Assembly: GCF_000341285.1 (NCBI RefSeq) | Contig: NW_005178473.1 | Location: 1 to 64,000, forward strand | Origin: Galdieria sulphuraria | Taxonomy: Eukaryota > Rhodophyta > Bangiophyceae > Galdieriales > Galdieriaceae | Direction of reading: 5' to 3' | Length of the DNA: 64,000 nucleotides | Part shown: piece after piece, positions 33,207-44,321 of the stretch | Layout of the letters: each line of letters starts with the position of its first letter | How positions within the stretch are numbered: the first letter of the stretch is position 1 | Program-made: the position numbers and the translations under genes | Notes under the pieces: generated by a model | Databases searched by the model: none | What the model saw: only the letters and a program-made list of their open reading frames with translations | Told to the model about the DNA's origin: nothing

Positions 33207-33867
33207 TCAGATTGGCGTGACAAATGAAAAATGCTATAATTGCTTTGTCGCCAAGATTTTTGAAATTCAATCTTATTTGTTCCATGCAAACACTGAATGA
33301 ATGGAATGACCGATGGTATCGAAAAAGTATCTTTCTTGTCTAGTAACACTAAAATTTAATGATCATCTCCCAATCTACAATCTACATTCGAAGTAAAATA
33401 CCTTGGTTTCGAAAACCTTCTACAAACTATAGCAACGAACATTGTTATCAATAGTTTCGAGTATGATAGCATAGATGATTTGGATGTATAGACAGCTTCA
33501 AACCAAGCAAAAATAATGGTTATTAGATACCGAAAATGTGAAAGAAATTTTTTTTCATAGAAAGTGTGATAATATTAGAATGAAACTTGTTGGTTAGGAA
33601 AGAAATATTGTCTAGTCCAGATGTCAGGCCTCCTCCGCACTGAAAATACCTATAGATACATAAAAATTCTTTGATTTACAATTACGCAAACTTCTAAAAA
33701 GTACATTTTTCTATCTTAAGTAAACGCTGAATAGTGGCTTACTGTAAGAGCCGTCAAGCTGCCTAATGTCTCGTAGAAAAGGACCGAATTTCGTATCGTC
33801 CTAAAATGTGTTCAGGCTGTGGGGTGCCATCGATCCTTTCGAGCGTAACTTGCACTGAAAAGCAGCA
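33207..33867. other. Divergent promoter region between COG5 and the WDR20-like gene
   Basis: About 660 bp. An alternative minus-strand reading with an upstream ATG and an intron (MFVAIVCRRFSKPR...) joins the COG5 first exon in a frame that soon stops, so it is probably leader sequence. I see no RNA gene or repeat. Confidence 0.35.
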
Positions 33868-36033
33868 ATGAACGACGCCTTTGAAAGGAAGTCTGTCCCT
33901 TCCAGTCCCAGAAAAGAACCAGCAAGCTTTTTCAAAGTGCCTGGTGAAGGTAAATACGAGAATAAGCAGTTTTTCGACAGTTCAGTGAGACAAACTACTG
34001 CTGCAACAACTTCTGCTTCAAAGGATCCCCCAAACCGTGAAAATTCAAGCTCTTCGAATACTTCAAGATCTAGTTATTATCCGTATTTACGAAAAGTGAA
34101 GCTTTCTTTGGTCACAGTACCTCGCGAAAGTTTGACGTCAACAGAAAATCCGTTGAAGGAAACAGCAGAGGAGAGCTCGTTGAGAAGATTAGGAAGTACA
34201 GTCAGTCGTACGTTGAGTAAAAGCACCTTTCAGGATATGGAGTTGAGCACAAGTCAAGTCGAGTCTGTTGTATCTGGAAGTGATGTCAGCGTCGCTTTTG
34301 TCAACTACGGAACCTCCTTATTTGCTTTTAGATTGCAAGACAATCCGGAAAATGCAAGTTGTGATAAGGACGACTTCACTTTAATGGAAAAAGGTTCGAA
34401 GGATGTGAAAGGTGGTGGGGATATTTCTTCACCAACCGGTAGCGAAGGTTCAGATTCTGGAAAGGACTCGCGAGTGGTATCTACAAATAGTGATCCACAG
34501 CTGCTGAGGCTTTTTAGGTTTAAGGATAGCATTACCTGCCATCAAGCAGTATGTGACGACAACAATTGTGTCCAAGTAGCAGTTGGTTTCTCGAAGGGAG
34601 AAATTCTCATTTACTTTGACGTATTCTCATCCAAGGCAACTTCGCTGGTCCACAATAAGGATGGTTTATTTAATAGTTCACAAGTATCAGCTATCTTATG
34701 GGTCCCGGGTAGCCTCACGAGACTGGTCACTTCACACGGTGACGGTGGTCTTTTGGTATGGGAAGCCAGGTAAGCAAAATGAAAGTTGTGGCTTGAATAG
34801 TATTGGTTTTGAACAAGTTTTAGAGACGGTGTAGATGATAAGAATTCATCAAACAATAGTAGCGGCAGTTCAGCTCAAGATGGAAACTCAAATATTGCAA
34901 CTGAAACTAGTCTTGGCACATTGCCCAGCTCTTCATCTCCAACACTTCATCGTTCAGGTACACCAAAGCAGGAACATAATAAGAGCCCGAAACCAGCTAC
35001 TGCTTCTTCTTCTACTTCAAACTCGAAAGGTCTTCATACTTTGACAGTTACGAGACCTTCGAGACGTAAACGACTCCATCCTGTATCCCAGTGGCATTTT
35101 TGTGGTAGTCCCATAACAGATATTGCATTTTCTCCTGATGGTTCACAGTTGGCATTGACTTTTAAAGATGGTTTTCTGCGAATTTGCGACTTCTCAAGGG
35201 AACAAATTCTGTTTTCATTTCAGTCCTATTTCGGAGCCCTGCTCTGTGTTTCTTGGAGTCCAGATGGTCAGTATGTAGCAACAGGTGGAGAGGACGATTT
35301 AGTATCGTTATGGGAACCTGTTACCCGACAACTTATCTGTAGAATGCAAGCACACACTTCCTTTGTTTCAGCTATAGCGTTCGATTATTGGCTGTGTCAT
35401 GAAGGGCATTACAGACTGGGTTCTGCTGGTCAAGATACAAAGCTTATTTTATGGGACTATCCAGGACTAGAACCTGTTCACGTGAAAACTCAAAGAGGTT
35501 CAAGAGATAGTTTGAAAGAGACGTCCAACGGAGACTTTTCTTTTCAAGAAGACTCAGGATTACTTCGAGGAAGGTTTGCAGACTTGGAGATAGATGGACA
35601 GAAGTCCTCCCGAAATATTTTAAGAGCACCACTACCCCTCCGTCTTCAGCAAGGTCAGATGGGACTCTCTCGTTCAAACTCACCTCTTTATTCGAACCCT
35701 GGTCGTTCTCCTCGTACTAGAACTGGAAGTACTTTTTCTAAAAACTCTGTCACCAGCAATGTCTCAGAACCGTTGGCTGTTATTCCTGCTAGACCACGGG
35801 CTAAGATTCCCTTCATAGATCCTCTTCTTGTCCATATTGCACATTCAGAACCCTTGACGGATATGATATTCTTTAAGGGGGGAGTACTAACCGCTAGTTC
35901 TTCAGGACTCGTAAAATTTTGGTCGAGACCGACACAAGCAACTTTTACATCCATGTCATCGAATGACTCAGCGTCGAGACCCTTTTTTAGAGTTTCTATG
36001 GAGATTCCACAAGTCGCGGTAGACACCGAGTAG
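33868..36033 (+). CDS. WDR20/CreC-family WD40 protein
   Basis: Exons 33868-34769 and 34824-36033, intron 54 nt, 703 aa. CreC (fungi) and WDR20 (animals) are WD40 partners of USP12/46-type deubiquitinases. The match is clear in the core: ITDIAFSPDGSQLALTFKDG, LRICDF, SYFGALLCVSWSPDGQY, TGGEDDLVSLWEP and HTSFVSAIAFDYW, closely following the family's SYFGGLLCVCWSPDGK / GGEDDLV / GH.SWVS.V.FD series. The N-terminal ~190 residues and two inner inserts are Ser-rich and probably disordered. The C-terminus has the late WD repeat LTDMIFFKGGVLTASSSGLVKFW typical of WDR20. The likely role is a regulator of ubiquitin removal; the partner gene is not in the window. Confidence 0.82.
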
Positions 36034-36445
36034 GCTACATAGCGGATACAGCGATTCTCTTTCATATATGGAAATATGACCAACCTTATGTGCAGACATC
36101 AAGCTCACTAGAATTTTTAAGATATATTCCGGATTTTCAACTTCACTCAACAGATAGAGTCAAGTTGATGAGGATGATGTTGTAACACAGTTTATGATAT
36201 TAAATGCATGTTATCACCAAGAAACTATTTGTTTTTTCATATTTGGTACAATATTTTGTAAGCAACGGACTACCCCATACTACTTAATTTCTACGCTTTC
36301 ACGGAGTTCTAGAGATGAGTATAGTTTCTTATGCCAATACCTCCCTGAATCTTGTAAGCCTACATTAATCTCCTTGACATTCGATTTGGCGCCAATTTCA
36401 GTTGTTTGAACGGAGTCCTAGTGCGCGGTCCAGTCCTTGCAAGAG
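36034..36445. other. Intergenic and promoter region of MCM2
   Basis: About 410 bp between two plus-strand genes. Apart from the E2F-type site I recognise no gene, repeat or RNA. The AATATTTTG and TAAATGCATG blocks are AT-rich and could be part of the WDR20-like gene's 3' end. Confidence 0.4.
36385..36395. promoter_or_regulatory. E2F-DP type site upstream of MCM2
   Basis: TTTGGCGC at 36385-36392 matches the E2F consensus TTTSSCGC. It lies within the 10-bp palindrome TTGGCGCCAA, 51-60 bp before the MCM2 ATG. E2F-DP control of S-phase genes is known in plants, animals and the related alga Cyanidioschyzon, so a role in G1/S induction of MCM2 is likely (inference). Confidence 0.6.
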
Positions 36446-39303
36446 ATGTCCAGAAGAAGGGACACTACAGATAATAGCGACGAGATAGTGGACGGCTTCG
36501 GAGATGCCCAGAACGTCAATGAGTCAAACCCTTACCACTCCAGCGAAAGCGAGGGAGAAGATCTCTTTGGAGAAAATATGATGGATGACTACAAGTCACT
36601 GGAAGATCTTGATTATTATGAAGTGGACTCTGAAGCAGAAGAGGAAGCGGCCGAAGCTTCACTAGATATAAGTACACGAAGACAAGCAGAAAGAAAGATG
36701 GAAGAAAGAGATAGCTTAAAAAACTTAACAGGAGACAAACTGAAAGGCTCTAGACATCTGGACAATTTGGAACGCTTCCAAAGCATCTTTGATAAATACT
36801 CCAAACACCAAGAACGTTTGGAAGAAGATTCTATAAGTTCTTCAGAACCTCTAGAAAACAAAAGAAATCTAAGCGAAAGTGGGAAACTGATTGACGAAAA
36901 AATTTTTGATGAAGACGATGCAGAAGCTGATATGGAAACATTCACATTTGAAGATGACATGGGATGTTTGCAGGAATGGCTTAAGATGGAGAAGCCGCGC
37001 AAAGCTATCAAGAGAAGATTTCTCAGTCTTTTGAAAGCATGCGTCGACGAAAATACCGGTGCCCAATATTACTACCAAAAATTGCGTTCAATGTGTGCCC
37101 AGAACGGCCAGAGTCTCATAGTAAGCTATCGACATTTTTACAGTAATGATCCAATGCTAGCCGTATGGCTTGCGGAGTCTCCTACTGAAATTCTAGCATT
37201 ATTCAATGAGGTGGCAACAGAACTAACTTTCAAGATTTTCCCCCAATATCGATTTATTCAGCCCGAAATCTTTGTGAGGATTTCCGATATGCCCATATGT
37301 GATAGCTTAAGAGATATTCGTCAGCTTCATCTCAACTGCTTGATAAAGGTATCAGGTGTCGTTACTCGGAGGACAGGGGTATTTCCTCAGCTGAAATTGG
37401 TAAAATTGGACTGTTCGAAATGTGGTTGTGTAGTGACTCCGATATTTTCATCATCGAACAAATATCCCGAAAAAATGGTGTCCTTTTGTCCAAGATGCGA
37501 GTCAAAGGGGCCTTTTACTATAAATTCTGAACAGACATATTATGGCAATTTCCAAAAGATGACTCTACAAGTAAGTCCACAAATTTAGTAATTATTTTGT
37601 ATGCTTAGGCAAGACGTCTTCATAGGAGAGCCCAGGTACAGTCCCTGCAGGTCGTTTGCCGCGATATAAAGAAGTCATCTTGCTTGGAGACTTAATTGAC
37701 TCTGCACGCCCAGGCGATGAAGTTGAAGTAACTGGCATTTACAAGCATAGTTTGAATGCTGCTTTAAACGTGAAAAACGGATTTCCTGTCTTTGCCACCA
37801 TCATTGAGGCCAATTATGTTCGAAAGACTGAAAATTTTCGTTCTGAAGTCGAACTTACAGATGATGACATTTCCGACATTCACAAGTTAGCTGAAGATCC
37901 TTCGATAAGTGATCGCATCGTGGCATCGATAGCGCCATCCATTTTTGGACATGAAAACATTAAACTTGCCTTAGCACTTGCGTTATTTGGTGGGCAGTCC
38001 AAAGAAGTTGGTCAACGCCATCGGATACGTGGAGACATCAACGTTCTTCTACTGGGTGACCCAGGCACTGCGAAGTCGCAATTTTTAAAGTATGTTGAGA
38101 AAACTGCACATCGAGCTATTTATACCACTGGAAAGGGTGCTTCGGCTGTGGGCTTAACGGCTGCAGTTCATAAGGATCCAGTAACTCGAGAATGGACTTT
38201 GGAGGGTGGCGCTCTTGTCTTATCAGATAGAGGAGTTTGTTTGATTGACGAATTTGACAAAATGAATGATCAAGATCGCACCTCTATTCATGAAGTAATG
38301 GCTTTTGAAGCACTTGTATAGCAACCTGTTGACATACATTTTAGGCAATGGAACAACAGAGCATTTCGATATCAAAGGCTGGAATTGTTACAACCCTTCA
38401 AGCTCGTTGTTCTGTAATAGCTGCAGCGAACCCTTTAAAAGGTCGTTATGATCAATCAGTATCGTTTTACGAAAATGTTGATTTGAGTGAGCCCATATTG
38501 TCTCGTTTTGATGTTCTTTGTGTTGTCAAGGATGTTTGCGATCCCGTACAGGATGAGGTTCTTGGAAAATTCGTCGTCAATTCGCACTTCCATTCGCATC
38601 CAGGAGATTCGTACAAAAAGACAACGAAGAACGAAATGGGTTCTTCAGAAAAGTAAGAAAGTAATGCTCACTGTGATGATATGTCTCTGATTCATCTATT
38701 ATTAGTTCGAAGGGTACTCGTTTGATACCACAAGAAACTCTGAAGAAGTATATTTTATATGCCAGAAAATTTGTCAATCCAAAGCTAAATCATATTGATC
38801 AGAATAAACTCGAGAGACTTTACATCGAACTTCGAAAGGAATCGATGGGCAGTGGAGGACTTCCTATTGCAGTTCGGCATCTCGAATCCATTATTCGGCT
38901 CGCAGAAGCGCATGCTCGTCTACATCTACGTGATTACGTTAAGGACGAAGACTTGAACAGAGCTATTGGTGTTATTCTGGAGTCTTTCTTCTCAGCACAA
39001 AAGTATTCGGTCATGCGTAGTCTTCGAAGAACTTTCAGTAGATACCTTGGTTTTCAAAAGGACAAAAATGAACTCTTGCTGCATTTACTTGGCACTATTT
39101 TTCATGAGTACGCCTTGTCTTTTGAAAGTAAGTCCGAATGGGAAGAACCATCAGACTACATGGAAATTGACGTGAGAGATTTCGAGAGTCGCGCTAGTGA
39201 GTTGGGCGTTCAAACCTGCAAATATTTCTATCAGAGTGCTCTGTTCTCTAACAACGGATTTTCTATAGATTTAGATCAAAGACGCATTCGAAAGAGACTG
39301 TAG
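36446..39303 (+). CDS. MCM2: Minichromosome maintenance helicase subunit 2
   Basis: Exons 36446-37570, 37626-38294, 38345-38652 and 38706-39303 give 899 aa; introns 55, 50 and 53 nt. MCM2 is one of the six subunits of the replicative helicase and a histone H3-H4 chaperone. Seen: a long acidic Ser/Glu N-terminus as in other MCM2s; a CxxC...CxxC zinc finger (CSKCGC ... CPRC); [15 protein letters not shown] formed across intron 1; Walker [14 protein letters not shown]; Walker [26 protein letters not shown] across intron 2; and the arginine finger LSRFDVL. The zinc finger and the [13 protein letters not shown] segment are specific to MCM2 among MCMs. The frame is open a little upstream only with a non-ATG codon. 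A perfect E2F-type site lies about 50 bp upstream. Confidence 0.96.
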
Positions 39304-39372
39304 AAAATTCATTCTTCATTTGGGAATTTTGTGATTCCTGCAATAAACGAAAACCTGTGGAACTATTACAGC

Positions 39373-41024
39373 ATGGAAAATACAAGCAAGCTTCTTAAGA
39401 AAAGTATAAACCGGCTAGGCTCCAACCCCAACTTGACTATCATGGACAACGACTACTTGGCCAATCAGACAGAGCTTGAACAGGAAGTTACCTTTTGTGT
39501 AATTGGTGCTTCTGGGGACCTCTCACGCAAGAAGACCATGCCGGCTCTATTTTCCTTATATTATCACAACGTTTTACCCTTTAAGTTTCATATAGTTGGG
39601 TTTGGCAGGAAAAATCTTTCTGATCAAAGTTTTAGAGAAGCAGCTATGGAGAATCTTTCTTGTCGAACAGGTGTGGTTGACAAAGATGAGTGTGACCGGA
39701 AAATGCAACAGTTTCTACAGCATGTTCACTATGTTTGTGGACAGTACAACTCAGAAGAAGACTTTAGAAACCTACATAAATTTTGCTGCCGTTTGGAACA
39801 AGATGATGATGCAGCAAGATTGTTCTACTTAGCTGTCCCTCCTAGCGTAAGTTTACATCTAGAAACTTTTTAGATTCTTGAAATATCTCTTTTCTTCAGG
39901 TATTTGCTTTTGCCTTGAAAAACATCAAGCTATGTGCTACTGCGGAAAACGGCTGGACTCGGGTTATAATCGAGAAACCTTTTGGTAGAGATAGTGAGTC
40001 ATATGAAGAGCTTCGAGAGACGATTTCCAAATACTTTGAAGAAGATCAAGTTTATCGGATAGATCATTATGTCGGGAAAGAAGTTGTGCAAAATATTACC
40101 ACATTACGTTTCGGCAACTATGTGTTTGAGTCACTTTGGAACAGAAAGCATGTTCGTCGTATAGATATACTATTCAAGGAGAATTTTGGTACTGAAGGTC
40201 GTGCAGGATACTTTGATAGTTTTGGAATTATTAGAGATATAATGCAGAATCATTTGTTACAAGTCTTAGCATATTTAACTATGGAAAGACCGAAAAGTTT
40301 TAAAGCAGATGATATCAGTACGGAAAAGACGAAACTTATTGGATCGATCAGACAGTTGAAGGCGGAGGATTTCGTAACTGGTCAGTATGATGGTTACAAA
40401 GCGGAAGAGGGAGTTCCAGAAGACTCAACTACTCCTACCTTTGCTGCGTGTGTTCTTCATATTGATAATGATCGATGGAAGAATGTTCCCGTTCTGATGA
40501 TTGCCGGTAAAGGGTTAGATGAACGTTTGGCAGAAATAAGGATACTATTCAGGAAAGGACTAACAGAATCTTTCTTGCACAAGGGAGATAGTATTGGGAA
40601 TCAGATCGTAATACGTATTCAACCTGATGAAAGTATTAGTTTACATATTCTTTCAAAAGTTCCCGGTTTATCGACTGAGCTACGGGAAACCTGTCTAGAT
40701 TTAACGTACAGAGACAAGTTTGAGCACGAAAGTAAAGATATTGCAGATGCCTATGAAAGACTCATACTTGATGCCATTCATGGAGAGAAGTCTTTATTTA
40801 TATACGATGAACAACTTGAGGCTTCATGGAAACTTTTTACTCCAGCTTTGAATGAGTTGGAGTCGGAAAAGTCGCGTCCTCCTCTTATATACAAATTTGG
40901 CGATGGTATTCCATCAGAAGTGGAAAATCTTCTTTGGAAGCATGAAGCTGAATGTGGCAATTGCATTGAGGCAGAACCAGCCCTGAAGGATTTCCATTCT
41001 AATGAATTTCGCAACAATCTCTGA
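39373..41024 (+). CDS. G6PD: Glucose-6-phosphate 1-dehydrogenase
   Basis: Exons 39373-39846 and 39900-41024, intron 53 nt, 532 aa. It is the first and rate-setting step of the oxidative pentose phosphate pathway and supplies NADPH. Seen: nucleotide-binding GASGDL (residues 45-50), IIEKPFGRD, and the active-site RIDHYVGKE (211-219), where His and Lys contact the substrate. VPPSVFAFAL forms across the intron. The N-terminal ~35 residues do not look like a plastid transit peptide, so a cytosolic form is likely. It starts 69 bp after the MCM2 stop, on the same strand. Confidence 0.95.
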
Positions 41025-42237
41025 TTGCCTTGTGTAATATTGATGTTTTCATAAAATTGTACTTTCTTGCACTGTTTAGAAAGTCTGTTGTGATATCCCA
41101 ATTGTTTGTGAGTCGGTCAGCATTGAAACTGGTCTAGTGGTTCCATTGGATATGAAGCAAGATAAAAACGGTTTATCAACATTATGATACACAGATTTGG
41201 AAAAAATTGATAGATGATGGAATACAGCCAAACTGCTACTAGAGTTCACCTTCTTTTTCAAGTTTCTCGCCAAAATCGTACACATGAGAAAATCGAAGAA
41301 ATACTAGAAAGATCTTGTAGAATGAACCCCGGATCATTGAAAGTCCACTTTTGTACCTAGGAAACATCAAAAGCTGCATTTTTATTGCAGTCAATTCGAT
41401 ACAAGTTGGATAGTTTGTGACACAATCGAGTGCTAATAGTTAAAAACCTGAACACGTAATGATGCCTTGAAAGGAACAAGTTTTCACTTAAAACTGGGAT
41501 ATTTTGATAAAGAGCGAGAGAAGCACCAATATAATGAGAGACTAAGTAAACCGCAAATACTTCATTCATGTAGAAATTTGTTGTAGAGTGTGGAAAGCAA
41601 TGCTCATAACTTCTCTAAGCAGAAAAACGGAATGAACGAGCAAAAACTAAGCACTTAAGTGCAGATGTAGAAAGAATCCGTTTTTCGCACTGTTCCCCTC
41701 TAAATGATTGTGATAAGACTTCCTCAAAGTAGAGGCGGAGGAGCCAAAGTTTCTCCAACGAAAAAGTCAGTGAATCTGACGAGCCCACTTCAACAACATG
41801 TTCAAGGAACATATTGACTGTAAACTCTGTCCTTTTGCGTTGATGGAAACATATAGTGCAGCAACCTTTCCAAACGAAAATAAAACAAGAGCTCTGACGA
41901 AAATATTCCAAAAGATTGCCCTCCGTTGCTCAGTAAGAGATGTCGGCAACGTACCAGTCACTTAAACAGATATCTCTGAAGAGTAAGGTCTCATTGAGAT
42001 AGTAAAGAGTCCAAAGAAGAAAAGTACTTTTCCTGGAATCAGTCCAGACTGCCTTTGAACGAAAGCTGTATCAAACAAAAATCTTACAATTATTTCTTCA
42101 TAAATAGCTTAAAGAAGTTATCGCTCTCTTTGTGGAAAACTTCTTAGTTTCCCGATAAACTCTGTCGACACTAAAAACCTTCGCAATAACTAATCATTAA
42201 CGATAATAGTGACTTGTGGTCCAGCTTCATATCATCA
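41025..42237. other. Large intergenic stretch, possibly with an unplaced small minus-strand gene
   Basis: About 1.2 kb. On the minus strand at 41985-41566 there are protein-like segments in two frames (LTEQRRAIFWNIFVRAL, and TFSLEKLWLLRLYFEEVLSQ followed by KRILSTSAL). A 40-nt GT-AG candidate (41654-41615) would join the second to KEVMSIAFHTLQQ and a stop. I could not find a satisfactory ATG or a full exon chain, so no CDS is called. The remainder (41025-41560) shows nothing I recognise. Confidence 0.3.
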
Positions 42238-43035
42238 ATGGTATTCGTCAGTAATTCTGTTTTACGTAGCACACACTCGTTTACTGCGAACACTCAGACC
42301 AGTATTCCTGGATACTTTCTTTCTGTTAAGAAAGACCAAAAGCCGGTAACTGGAAAGCTTCCTGTGAAAAGCAAACACCGGTTGTTTTCGAAACGACTGA
42401 CAGCTTGCACAGAAAGCCGAAGCGAAAAAAGTCAATGCATAACAGAAGAAAAGCTGATTAGAGAAGTAACTGAAGTTATTTCTGGTATCGATATTAAAGT
42501 TAGATTAACTTCACTGGGTGGTCGCAAACGCAGAATTTCGGTGAGTTGAGAGAACTTTTTGTCTTTTTTAAAGAGTCGTTGAGTTTTTCAGGGTGGACTC
42601 GATATTGAAGCTCCGGTAAAACGAGTTTGGGACATTATGACCGACTATGAAAAACTTCCAGATATTCTCCCGAATATTGTTGAGAGTAGAGTTATTCATG
42701 ACACGGTTGGAAATAAGCAGGTAGAACAGGTCATTCTCCTTTCAAGGACTTTCAACATTAGAAGCAGAATTTTGGTTGAAGTCCTTGAAGACTATATGAA
42801 AGCACTACGTTTTTTAAAGATACAAAGCCGTGATTTTGAAGAATTCGATGGTAACTATCGATTTAGCGAAATTGAAAGCGGTTTTTGCCGAATGGAATAT
42901 AGCCTAGACGCTTCACCCAACTTGCTTTTTCCAATATCTTTGGTAGAGAGGAAAATTTTGAAAGAAGTACCACAACTGCTAGCAAATATCAGAGAAGTTG
43001 CTCTTTATGGTGAAAAGGAGGAAAATGGCTTATAG
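42238..43035 (+). CDS. SRPBCC / polyketide-cyclase-like protein, probably plastid
   Basis: Exons 42238-42540 and 42592-43035, intron 51 nt, 248 aa. The N-terminal ~70 residues are rich in Ser, Thr and Lys/Arg and look like a plastid transit peptide. The C-terminal part is a COQ10/START-like domain of the type found in cyanobacteria and plant plastids: GGLDIEAPVKRVWDIMTDYE, KLPDILPNIVESRVI, and NYRFSEIE followed by an LFPISLVERKILKEVP end helix. Cyanobacterial and plant relatives are mostly of unknown function, with proposed lipid or quinone binding. The frame continues upstream only with a TTG. The ligand is unknown. Confidence 0.72.
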
Positions 43036-43623
43036 TACAGAAGCTGATAGAATATGAATTTATGCGTTCTTGGAGACAGCCCTATTTGCTTAAGTTGACA
43101 ACAACGCTTTGAAATTACTTTGTTTGGGATTTGAAATGAATTCAAATGATGTTGTAGTCAAATTGGTTAGTTATCAAAAGCAAAATTTGGATATTGAAAT
43201 GGAAAGTTTTTGTCAATCTTTTTCCGTGGTTTGTTTACTGAACTATTTCCTTTGACTTGTTACATGCACTTTATCTTCAGTATTCATGTTTTCACGTACA
43301 TTGTCGTTCTTCTTGAGTATTTGGATGTTCAACAATTGACTGTTCGCGGAGGAACTGAACCACATTTAGATCATGGTTTAAACAAAAACAGCCCAAAAAA
43401 CTTTCTTCATTTGTCGATGAAGCTTGGAAACTAGCGCCGAAATTTTGTAAATACTTCCTCCGAATGTAAGGTGTCGCTTGGTCGATATCTTGGAACAAAA
43501 GCAAGTTCGATCGACATATGAGGTTTCTGTATACAGTTGGACTTCTCCTCAAAGAAAACGGAGAGCTTTTTGAATTTTACAAACAAACACCTTCAAGATA
43601 ACGTCAACTCCAACAACTATTCA
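43036..43623. other. Convergent 3' intergenic region, nothing recognised
   Basis: About 590 bp between the ends of the SRPBCC gene and UTP11. Two overlapping short open frames, one per strand near 43210-43552, have no family similarity. No RNA gene seen. Confidence 0.4.
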
Positions 43624-44316
43624 CTATCTGCTTCTTTCACGTATCCGAGTTCCAGAGCCATTTATGACCATATCATTTCCACTATGCTTTTTAGAAAACT
43701 TTCCCGAACTCTTCTGGGATTCAAGACTTTGCAAAAACTTTCGAAGATTCTCCAGTCTATCTAATCTTTGGCGCAATTCTGCATATTTACGTTTCAAAGC
43801 TGTTTCAGTCTTTCTCACACTCCCTTTCGTCCAAGAAGAAAAGTCCGAGAGCGAAGAAGTTGTATCTTGCGTTCCTTTGGGCCTGTCGAGCTCTTCTGAG
43901 TCTGAGGAAACATATAATATATGTCTATTGCAGTTTGGCACTTCCGTAAAATGTAGTTCTGACCGTAAGGACTGTATTTTGGCACGCTCGTGATTGATTT
44001 GTGTGACGACGTATGAACAAAGACGCCTCAAGTGTAAAAGTGACTCTTCTTCCGACATTACATCAGGTTTACCAGAAATTCCCACATGAATTCCGTTCTC
44101 TGTTTTACTGCTAATCATCTTGAAGTAAAATTCATCAGGGTTACGTTGCAATGCTTTCTCTACAAGTGCCTTGTACCGCCGTTCTCTTTTGTGGTAGTTC
44201 TGTGACCTCTCTATGTAATCTTTATGCTTCTCAAGAAGTCCAAACTTAGCTCTACTTCTCGGTTGGCCTCGCTCCTTATAGGTCTTTTGGGGCAAATACT
44301 TCTTCAAGGACGACAT
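43624..44316 (-). CDS. UTP11: U3 snoRNA-associated protein UTP11
   Basis: 230 aa, intronless. UTP11 belongs to the small-subunit processome that cuts and folds pre-18S rRNA in the nucleolus. The N-terminus is diagnostic: RSRAKFGLLEKHKDYIERSQ, then HKRERRYKALVEKALQRNPDEFYFKM (continuous; here given in two parts at residues 22-41 and 43-68), as in yeast and human UTP11, followed by a basic coiled C-terminal half with KRKYAELRQRLDRLENL. Slightly shorter than the human protein (253 aa). Its ATG lies only 5 bp after the GT47 stop on the same strand, so its promoter must lie within the upstream gene or the two share a transcript. Confidence 0.93.
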   Translation of the reverse strand: MSSLKKYLPQKTYKERGQPRSRAKFGLLEKHKDYIERSQNYHKRERRYKALVEKALQRNPDEFYFKMISSKTENGIHVGISGKPDVMSEEESLLHLRRLCSYVVTQINHERAKIQSLRSELHFTEVPNCNRHILYVSSDSEELDRPKGTQDTTSSLSDFSSWTKGSVRKTETALKRKYAELRQRLDRLENLRKFLQSLESQKSSGKFSKKHSGNDMVINGSGTRIRERSR

Positions 44317-44321
44317 GCAAA

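Noticed and set aside
33146-33349. A 67-codon minus-strand frame upstream of COG5 taken as its N-terminus
   Set aside because: It starts with GTG, and joining it over the 50-nt intron gives an immediate stop. The ATG at 33206 gives the only phase-0 join.
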